From: JBIOJM01 sp044450785
GTDB lineage: Bacteria; Planctomycetota; Planctomycetia; Isosphaerales; Isosphaeraceae
Direction: 5' to 3'
DNA length: 11,990 nucleotides
Assembly: GCA_044450785.1 (NCBI GenBank)
Contig: JBIOJM010000316.1
Location: 1-11,990, forward strand
The notes beneath the pieces are model-generated. The model was not told the origin of the DNA. It worked only from the letters and a program-made list of their open reading frames with translations, and ran no database searches. This document shows, in pieces, positions 6,453-11,990 of this stretch. Numbering within the stretch: position 1 is the stretch's first letter; each line of letters opens with the position of its first letter. The position numbers were made by a program, and so were the translations under genes.

Positions 6453-8429
6453 ATGACACCGGAACCTTCTCTCTCCCCCGCGGATGATGTTCCCGACGCC
6501 GACAAGGGGGGATATCTCCCAGCCTGGCAGATCGGTGACCTTCCCGACCCACCACGGCCCGGCTGGAGGCTGTGGGTGGGGTTGGTCGGGCCGGGGATCG
6601 TGCTCGCGGGGACAAGCATCGGCTCGGGAGAATGGCTTTTTGGTCCCGCGGTGACCGCGCAGTACGGCGCCGCCTTGCTCTGGCTCGCCCTGCTCAGCAT
6701 CCTGTTCCAGGCATTCTGCAACCTGACGATGATGCGCTACACGGTTTACTCCGGCGAGCCGATCATCGTCGGCGGATTGCGGACCTGGCCCGGGCCAGGC
6801 TTCTGGATCGCGTGTTACGCCCTGCTCGACCTCACCTCAATCTGGCCGTACAACGCTTCGAATGCGGCGGTGCCGCTCGCCGCCGTCGTCCTGGGTCGCC
6901 TGCCGCAAACGGCCGGCGATCAAGCCCTGGTCAGGGCCTTCGGGTTTGGCGTATTCATGCTGGCGTTCGTGCCGCTCATCTTTGGAGGCACCGTCTACCG
7001 AATGCTCGAGAAGATCATGACCGCGAAGCTCGTTCTGGTGCTCGGCTACCTTTCGTTGATCGCCGTCACGATGGTCTCCTGGCCGGTGATCCGCGATGTC
7101 TGCACCGGCTTCATCGGTATGGGTACGGTGCCATTGCGAGCGCAATCAATCATCCTGGAGCGGCACTTCACTCTCGAGGAGCGGCAAGGCACGACGCTCT
7201 ACCGTGTCAGCGGCACGTGGGAACGGGACGGCAAACCGACCGGAGACCTGTTCGTGGTTCAGGGAAATCAGAGCACGCGCTTCGATCTGCAAACCAGCGG
7301 AAAAATAACCCCCGAGGTCAAGGCCATTCGCGACCGTCTGCTCGACCGAGCCCGAGCTCGCGCGCTGCCCCATCATTTTTTCGTCGAGACCGATGCCCGC
7401 GGCGCGGTGCTATCAGCCGAAGGCGAGATCGTCGACCATCACCGTTGGCAACCCGCGCATCTGACAATTCGCGATTCCAGCGGCGAGCGAGAGTATCTCG
7501 ACCTGGCCGACGTCCCCAAGCCCTACTCGGCAACATTTCGCAACCTGCTCTCTCACGAGGGGGTCGAATATGTGGGAGTCTTGAGCTATGTCCGCGAATC
7601 AGGCCGGCTGCCTTCGCTGGACTGGGCCATGATCGTCGCGTTCATCGGGATCGCGGGGGCGGGAGGGCTCAGCAATACCCTGTTTTCCAACTACGCGCGG
7701 GACAAGGGTTGGGGAATGGGCTGTCGCGTCGGCGCGATCCCCAGCGCAATCGGGGGCCGCACGATCGGACTTTCGCACATCGGTTGCGCGTTCCTTCCCA
7801 AGGGTGAAAACCTGTCACGGTGGCATGGGTGGATGCGGCATATCCTTCGGGATCAAGGGATCTGGGTATTCGCCTCGATCCTGGGAATGGCCTTGCCGTG
7901 CATGATGTCGCTGGAATTCATCCGGAATGCCACGGTCACTGGCGATCGGGTCGCGGCCATGACCGCGGAAGGGATCGCGGACCGCTACCCCAGTTTCGGC
8001 TGGATCTTCTGGATCACGACCTTGTCGTGCGGTTTCCTGGTTCTCGCCCCGGGCCAGGTCAGCGTCGGCGACCAGATCGCCCGGCGCTGGACCGACATGA
8101 TCTGGACGGCCAGTGCACGTGCCCATCGCCTTGGGCGGGGAGAAGTGCGCTACATTTACTACGGCATCCTGGGTCTCTACGCTCTTTGGGGGCTCGTCGT
8201 TCTCTGGCTCTTGCCCGCGTTTCAGATCGCCAAGATCGGAGTCGTCCTGGGCAACCTGGGGCTAGGGTTCTCAACGTTACAGGCTCTCTACGTGAACCGC
8301 GTCCTGTTGCCGCCCGAGCTGCGGCCAAACGCGGCCCAGCAGATCGGCACGGCGTGTTGCGGCGTTTTCTTTCTGGGAATCAGCATTGCCGTCCTCTGGA
8401 CCTACGTGGCGGCACTGACTGCGAAGTGA
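6453..8429 (+). CDS. Nramp-like integral membrane transporter with large central hydrophilic insertion
   Basis: A 658-residue membrane protein. GPGIVLAGTSIGSGEW (46-61) and YGAALLW (71-77) align by eye with the first membrane helix and following segment of Nramp (SLC11) transporters. Further hydrophobic segments lie at about 70-92, 115-148, 160-182, 190-212, 389-410, 470-487, 515-535, 570-590, 593-610 and 631-653. Between 213 and 388 sits a hydrophilic domain of about 175 residues, absent from typical 400-450 residue Nramps; by the family topology it would be extracytoplasmic. The Asp and Asn of the canonical DPGN motif read Gly57 and Glu60, and the MPH motif of helix 6 appears as LSN (406-408), so the usual metal site is not kept. 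The ATG at 6453 is the only nearby start that leaves a sensible N-terminus; its ribosome binding site is weak. The E1 gene follows after 9 bp. Substrate unknown. Confidence 0.85.
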   Translation: MTPEPSLSPADDVPDADKGGYLPAWQIGDLPDPPRPGWRLWVGLVGPGIVLAGTSIGSGEWLFGPAVTAQYGAALLWLALLSILFQAFCNLTMMRYTVYSGEPIIVGGLRTWPGPGFWIACYALLDLTSIWPYNASNAAVPLAAVVLGRLPQTAGDQALVRAFGFGVFMLAFVPLIFGGTVYRMLEKIMTAKLVLVLGYLSLIAVTMVSWPVIRDVCTGFIGMGTVPLRAQSIILERHFTLEERQGTTLYRVSGTWERDGKPTGDLFVVQGNQSTRFDLQTSGKITPEVKAIRDRLLDRARARALPHHFFVETDARGAVLSAEGEIVDHHRWQPAHLTIRDSSGEREYLDLADVPKPYSATFRNLLSHEGVEYVGVLSYVRESGRLPSLDWAMIVAFIGIAGAGGLSNTLFSNYARDKGWGMGCRVGAIPSAIGGRTIGLSHIGCAFLPKGENLSRWHGWMRHILRDQGIWVFASILGMALPCMMSLEFIRNATVTGDRVAAMTAEGIADRYPSFGWIFWITTLSCGFLVLAPGQVSVGDQIARRWTDMIWTASARAHRLGRGEVRYIYYGILGLYALWGLVVLWLLPAFQIAKIGVVLGNLGLGFSTLQALYVNRVLLPPELRPNAAQQIGTACCGVFFLGISIAVLWTYVAALTAK

Positions 8430-8438
8430 AGTGAAACG

Positions 8439-10478
8439 ATGACAACCACAACAATAGACGCGGCCGATCGCTCGAGCCGCTTGAGCCAGGACCAGCTTTT
8501 ATCGCTTTATCGCTGCATGGTGCTCATCCGCCGTTGCGAGGAGCAACTGGCACGATCGTATCAGCGCGGCCTGATTCACGGCGCCTGCCACACTTACGTC
8601 GGGCAGGAGGCGATCGCCGCGGGGGTCTGTGCACATCTCCGCGCCGGCGACGTCGTCTTCAGCACGCACCGCGGTCACGGACACGCCCTGGCCAAGGGGG
8701 TGCCGCCCCGGCAGTTGTTCGCGGAGCTGTTCGGCCGCGCCACCGGCTGTTCGCAGGGACGCGGCGGCAGCATGCATCTCTTCGCCCCGGAAGCCGGCAT
8801 GATGGGCACCAGCGGGATCGTTGGCCCATGCATCCTCCAGGCGGCCGGGGCCGGATATAGCTTCAAGCTGCTTGAAACCAAACAGGTGGCCATCGCATTC
8901 TTCGGCGACGGCGCCGTCAATAACGGGTCCTTCCACGAAGGGCTCAACATGGCCAGCATCTGGAAGCTGCCGGTGGTGTTCGTCTGCGAGAACAACCAGT
9001 TCGCGACCGAGGTGGCCTTCGCCTATGCGGCGGGGAATCCCAGCGTTGCCGGCCGCGGACCTGCTTACGGAATGCCCGGAGTGGACGTCGACGGTAACGA
9101 CGTTCGTGCCGTTCACGAAGCGGCGGACGAGGCAGTTCGCCGCGCGCGGCACGGCGACGGGCCCACGCTGCTCGAGTGCCGGACATATCGCACCCGGGCG
9201 CACGCCGAGGGCATGGGCGACTACACTTACCGCACGCGCGACGAGGTCGAAGCCTGGAAAACCCGTTGCCCGATCCACCTCTTCCGCAGCTCGATCCTCG
9301 AGGAGGCGATCAACGCGTCTTCCAAGCTCGACGCCGTCGAGTCGGAGATCAACGCGGTCGTGGAGGACGCGCTTCAGTTTGCCGAGGCAAGCCCCCTCCC
9401 CGACCCTTCGACCGCAACCCGATTTGTATTCGCAGAATCAACGGCCCCGGCGACGACCTCTTCCACCCATGGATCAGACGCAGCCCGCCCTGGAGTCGCT
9501 CCCCGCGAGATCAGCTTCATGCAGGCCACCCTGGAAGGACTGGCCGAGGAGATGGCGCGTAATCCCACAATCTTCGTCATGGGCGAGGGGAGCGGCAAAC
9601 GGGGTGGGAACTTCAAGACGACAACCGGGCTTTATGACTTGTACGGTCCAGTCCGCCTCTGCGACACGCCCATCTGCGAGCGCGGATTTGTCGGACTCGC
9701 CTGCGGGGCCGCGATGACCGGGACCCGGCCGGTCATCGACTTCATGTTTGCCGATTTCATCCTCGATTCCGTGGGCGAGATCGTCAATCAGATCGCCAAG
9801 ATCCAGTACATGAGCAGCGGCCGGCTGACGATGCCCATCCTGCTCCGCGGCTGCATCGGGATCGGGCATTCGGCGGCCACGCACCATTCGGGCAGCTATT
9901 ATCCGATGTACGCTCACTTTCCGGGCCTGCGCGTCGTGGTGCCGTCGACGCCTTACGATGCCAAGGGACTGCTGAAACAGGCGCTGAGGTGCAATGACCC
10001 GGTGATCTTTCTGGAGCACCGAGAGCTGCTGGCGTTGAAGGGACCGGTTCCTGACGAAGACTACCAGATCGAGTTCGGCCGGGCCGCCGTCGTCCGTGAG
10101 GGCCGGGACGTCACCGTCGTCGCCCTGGCCCTGATGGTGCACCACACGAAGAAGGTCTGCGAGCGCCTGGCCACGGAAGGCATCTCGATCGAGCTGATCG
10201 ATCCGCGGACGGTGGCTCCTCTTGATGTCGAGACGATCCGTCGATCGGTCGCCAAGACCGGCCGGCTCCTGATCGTCGACGAGACATTCGCACCGTGCGG
10301 GATCGGGGCCGAGATCGCGGCTCAACTGGTCGACCTGGGCTTCGACGATCTTGACGCGCCGATTCGCCGGCTCAACGGCGCCTTCACTCCAACCCCATAC
10401 AGCCCCAGCCTGGAAGCGGCCGTCGTGCCTGACGTCGACTCGATCGCGCAGGCGATCCGCGACCTCATGGCCCTCTAG
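8439..10478 (+). CDS. Fused 2-oxo acid dehydrogenase E1 alpha-beta (TPP-dependent)
   Basis: A 679-residue protein holding both E1 subunits. Residues about 15-315 are the alpha part: HTYVGQEAIAAG (51-62), THRGHGHALAKG (76-87), GRGGSMHLF (108-116), and the TPP/Mg motif from GDG at 156-158 to NN at 185-186. A Ser/Thr/Pro/Ala-rich linker (about 318-356) joins the beta part (357-679): PICERGFVGL with the probable catalytic Glu414, HSAATHHSGSYYPMYAHFPG (477-496), VVPSTPYDAKGLL (500-512) and the C-terminal transketolase domain with LIDPRTVAPLD (586-596). E1 decarboxylates a 2-oxo acid (or cleaves acetoin) and passes the acyl group to lipoyl-E2. The alpha half looks closest to acetoin/pyruvate dehydrogenases, but the substrate is not decidable by eye. 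Separate subunits are the commoner arrangement. The E2 gene follows after 16 bp. Confidence 0.95.
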   Translation: MTTTTIDAADRSSRLSQDQLLSLYRCMVLIRRCEEQLARSYQRGLIHGACHTYVGQEAIAAGVCAHLRAGDVVFSTHRGHGHALAKGVPPRQLFAELFGRATGCSQGRGGSMHLFAPEAGMMGTSGIVGPCILQAAGAGYSFKLLETKQVAIAFFGDGAVNNGSFHEGLNMASIWKLPVVFVCENNQFATEVAFAYAAGNPSVAGRGPAYGMPGVDVDGNDVRAVHEAADEAVRRARHGDGPTLLECRTYRTRAHAEGMGDYTYRTRDEVEAWKTRCPIHLFRSSILEEAINASSKLDAVESEINAVVEDALQFAEASPLPDPSTATRFVFAESTAPATTSSTHGSDAARPGVAPREISFMQATLEGLAEEMARNPTIFVMGEGSGKRGGNFKTTTGLYDLYGPVRLCDTPICERGFVGLACGAAMTGTRPVIDFMFADFILDSVGEIVNQIAKIQYMSSGRLTMPILLRGCIGIGHSAATHHSGSYYPMYAHFPGLRVVVPSTPYDAKGLLKQALRCNDPVIFLEHRELLALKGPVPDEDYQIEFGRAAVVREGRDVTVVALALMVHHTKKVCERLATEGISIELIDPRTVAPLDVETIRRSVAKTGRLLIVDETFAPCGIGAEIAAQLVDLGFDDLDAPIRRLNGAFTPTPYSPSLEAAVVPDVDSIAQAIRDLMAL

Positions 10479-10494
10479 ATGAAAGAACGATGTC

Positions 10495-11751
10495 ATGGCG
10501 ATCGAAGTCACGATTCCACGGCTCGGCTGGAACATGGAGGAAGGCATCTTTGTCGGTTGGCTCAAGAGCGACGGTCAGCGCGTGGTCGCAGGCGAACCGC
10601 TGTTCAACCTCGAGGGCGACAAGGCCACCCAGGAAATAGAAAGTTTTGAAAACGGGACCTTGCGCATCCCCCCCGATGGCCCGAAGGAAGGTGACAAGGT
10701 CGCGGTCGGGACGATCATCGGCTACCTTGTCGGGCCCGACGAGCCGGCACCCTTCGCACCTGGCATCGCCGGGCGATCCTCGCCGATCCCGAATTCTGCT
10801 CCGAAGACTGTAGAGGACATGATCTCGCCTCATCCTGTTCCGCGGTCCTCGAAGCAGGGAATCTCGCCCCGCGCCCGGCGCGTCGCTCGGGAACTGGCCA
10901 TCGACACGACCGGGCTGGTCGGGAGTGGAAAGACCGGTCGCATCCGCGAGCGCGACATCCGTGCCGCGGCACGAGCCCGGCCCACGTCCGCCCTGGCCAT
11001 CGGCCAGGACTCCGGGGCCGCTCTCTCCCGTGGCGAACCTTCAGGACCGGCTTCCAGGGAATACCGAGAGGTTCCCGTCGGCGCGGTTCGGAAGACGATC
11101 GCGGAGCGGATGCTCCAGAGTGCGCGGACGACGGCCGCCGTGACGATCACGACGACGGTGGACGCCACCAACCTGGTCAACCTGCGGCAGCAGTTCAAGG
11201 CCGTGGTCGGGACAGGTCAGGCTCCGACGATCGGTTACACGGACATCGTCATCAAGCTGACGGCCCTGGCGCTCGAGAGTCATCCACTGCTGAACGCCAC
11301 CTGGAACGGCGAGGAGATCCGGCTCTGGCGGGATGCCCATATCGGCATCGCCGTCGACACCGATGCCGGCCTGCTCGTTCCTGTGATCCACGAGGTCCGC
11401 CGGCTGACCCTCCGTCAACTTGCCGTCCGGTCACGCTCTCTGGTCGACCGTGCCCGCCAGGGTACGCTCACGACCGCTGAAATGCAGGGGAGCACATTCA
11501 CCGTCACCAACCTGGGACCGATGGGAATCGAGGTGTTCACTCCGTTGATCAACCCGCCCGAATGCGCGATATTGGGGCTGGGTCGAATTCAAAACCAGGT
11601 TGTGGTCCAGGACAAGCAGTTCGTGGCCCGTGATCGCATGACGATGAGTCTTACCTTCGACCACCGGATCGTGGATGGAGCACCGGCTGCGCGCTTCCTG
11701 CAATCGCTGGGCCTGCTGATCGAAAACCCGAGCCCCTGGCTATTGCCCTGA
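10495..11751 (+). CDS. 2-oxo acid dehydrogenase E2 (dihydrolipoamide acyltransferase)
   Basis: A 418-residue E2 with one lipoyl domain (about 1-80), whose EGDKATQE carries the lipoylated Lys43. A Pro-rich linker follows, then a peripheral-subunit-binding domain at 122-158 (ISPRARRVARELAID, GKTGRIRERDI), a second Ala/Pro-rich linker, and the acyltransferase core from about 190. The core contains RKTIAERM (199-206) and the catalytic DHRIVDG (389-395) with His390 and Asp394. It transfers the acyl group from E1 to CoA and forms the multimeric core of the complex. The binding domain should recruit E1 and E3, but no E3 gene is in the window. Length and domain order are normal for a one-lipoyl bacterial E2. 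It is the last gene of the apparent operon; a hairpin starts 3 bases after the stop. The acyl specificity cannot be read from sequence by eye. Confidence 0.95.
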   Translation: MAIEVTIPRLGWNMEEGIFVGWLKSDGQRVVAGEPLFNLEGDKATQEIESFENGTLRIPPDGPKEGDKVAVGTIIGYLVGPDEPAPFAPGIAGRSSPIPNSAPKTVEDMISPHPVPRSSKQGISPRARRVARELAIDTTGLVGSGKTGRIRERDIRAAARARPTSALAIGQDSGAALSRGEPSGPASREYREVPVGAVRKTIAERMLQSARTTAAVTITTTVDATNLVNLRQQFKAVVGTGQAPTIGYTDIVIKLTALALESHPLLNATWNGEEIRLWRDAHIGIAVDTDAGLLVPVIHEVRRLTLRQLAVRSRSLVDRARQGTLTTAEMQGSTFTVTNLGPMGIEVFTPLINPPECAILGLGRIQNQVVVQDKQFVARDRMTMSLTFDHRIVDGAPAARFLQSLGLLIENPSPWLLP

Positions 11752-11753
11752 TC

Positions 11754-11788
11754 GTTCCGGCCGGGGCAGTCGCGTCCCTGGGCCGAAC
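11754..11788 (+). terminator. Strong hairpin directly after the E2 stop
   Basis: GTTCCGGCC (11754..11762) pairs with GGCCGAAC (11781..11788) with one bulged C. Inside it GGG (11763..11765) can pair with CCC (11776..11778). No T-run follows at once, so it may stabilise the 3' end or act in factor-dependent termination rather than being a classical intrinsic terminator. Its position right after the last operon gene favours an end-of-transcript role. Confidence 0.45.
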
Positions 11789-11802
11789 CAAAGCCTTGCA
11801 AA

Positions 11803-11826
11803 CGACTTTTGAAGTTGCGCTTTTTT
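11803..11826 (+). terminator. Weak hairpin followed by six T
   Basis: CGACTT (11803..11808) pairs with AAGTTG (11812..11817), including one G-T pair, around a 3-base loop. CGC and then TTTTTT (11821..11826) follow. The stem is AT-rich and 3 bases away from the T-run, so this is a marginal intrinsic terminator. Together with the stronger hairpin just upstream it plausibly ends the operon transcript. Confidence 0.35.
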
Positions 11827-11832
11827 GATTTC

Positions 11833-11874
11833 GCCCCGAAGGGGCAGCCACATGCCAGCCCAGGGCAACGCCCT
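11833..11874. repeat. Pair of small palindromes resembling a dispersed planctomycete repeat
   Basis: GCCCC-GAA-GGGGC (11833..11845) and AGGGC-AAC-GCCCT (11862..11874) lie 16 bases apart. Each is a 5-bp stem with a 3-base loop. The string GCCCAGGGCAACGCCCT closely resembles a short intergenic repeat I recall as abundant in planctomycete genomes, in which the stem usually extends to CCCAGGGC/GCCCTGGG; here the right arm ends CCCTCG, so the copy looks eroded. Only one copy is present in this window, so the repeat status rests on recollection. Confidence 0.4.
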
Positions 11875-11990
11875 CGTCGTTACACACATCTCGGCGGCGG
11901 TCGCCGGTAACCCCTCGCCGAACCCCAAACGGAGCGAATGAGACCGCGATGGGACCAGTTACATTGAGCGCGGAACGTGGCCGCAGTTTA

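Noticed and set aside
6218..6721. Upstream extension of the cytochrome gene's open frame to 6721
   Set aside because: It would overlap the start of the transporter and place residues without sense before a clear signal peptide; the ATG at 6217 has a good ribosome binding site.
6572..7807. 411-residue plus-strand frame inside the transporter gene
   Set aside because: Arg/Pro/Ala-rich out-of-frame shadow of the transporter coding sequence.
9474..10565. 363-residue minus-strand frame
   Set aside because: Antisense to the E1 beta part, which carries all expected motifs; no signature of its own.
11949..11990. ATG opening a 14-codon frame to the right edge
   Set aside because: Too short to judge and without a well-spaced ribosome binding site; it might be the start of a gene beyond the window.
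1..11990. CRISPR arrays, tRNA/rRNA genes, intact insertion sequences, phage genes
   Set aside because: I looked for regular direct repeats, cloverleaf ends, transposase motifs and terminal repeats and saw none that hold up by eye.

Overview
The window looks like planctomycete DNA. The strongest pointer is the 1008-residue minus-strand protein at 3191..6217. It combines a signal peptide, a beta-propeller of the 'PVC-type dehydrogenase' kind, HEAT-like repeats and a C-terminal CxxCH cytochrome domain, an architecture typical of Planctomycetota and Verrucomicrobiota. A relic of a formaldehyde-activating-enzyme (Fae) homologue, an Nramp-like transporter of planctomycete style and a fused E1 alpha-beta 2-oxo acid dehydrogenase fit the same origin. 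The family or genus cannot be fixed from the sequence alone.

Left part (1..1911) is an accessory, partly decayed zone. On the minus strand lies a HigB-type toxin with the start of its HigA-type antitoxin, which runs off the left edge. After a gene-free stretch of about 350 bases comes a small plus-strand antitoxin-like gene. Its stop codon overlaps a GTG that may be the start of a destroyed toxin gene. Next, on the minus strand, is a Fae-like gene that has lost its central part: the first 43 codons are joined out of frame to the last 74.

Middle part (1912..6217) holds two convergent genes only 7 bp apart. One is a fold-type I PLP aminotransferase (HisC-like, resembling the aminotransferase part of phosphonate cytidylyltransferase/aminotransferase proteins). 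The other is the large exported propeller/HEAT/cytochrome protein.

Right part (6453..11751) is a tight plus-strand cluster, very probably one operon. It encodes an Nramp-like membrane protein with a large hydrophilic insertion and non-canonical metal-site residues, then (9 bp gap) a fused TPP-dependent 2-oxo acid dehydrogenase E1 alpha-beta, then (16 bp gap) a lipoyl-bearing E2 acyltransferase. E1 and E2 would convert a 2-oxo acid (or acetoin) to an acyl-CoA; no E3 (dihydrolipoyl dehydrogenase) is present, so it must come from elsewhere. The transporter may supply a substrate or cofactor ion, but that is inferred only from gene order. The cluster ends in a strong hairpin, a weak hairpin with a T-run, and a pair of small palindromes that resemble a dispersed repeat. 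No complete gene is visible in the last 240 bases.

The least ordinary items are the Nramp-like/E1/E2 operon and the internally deleted fae-like gene. No clear new defence or mobile system is visible.
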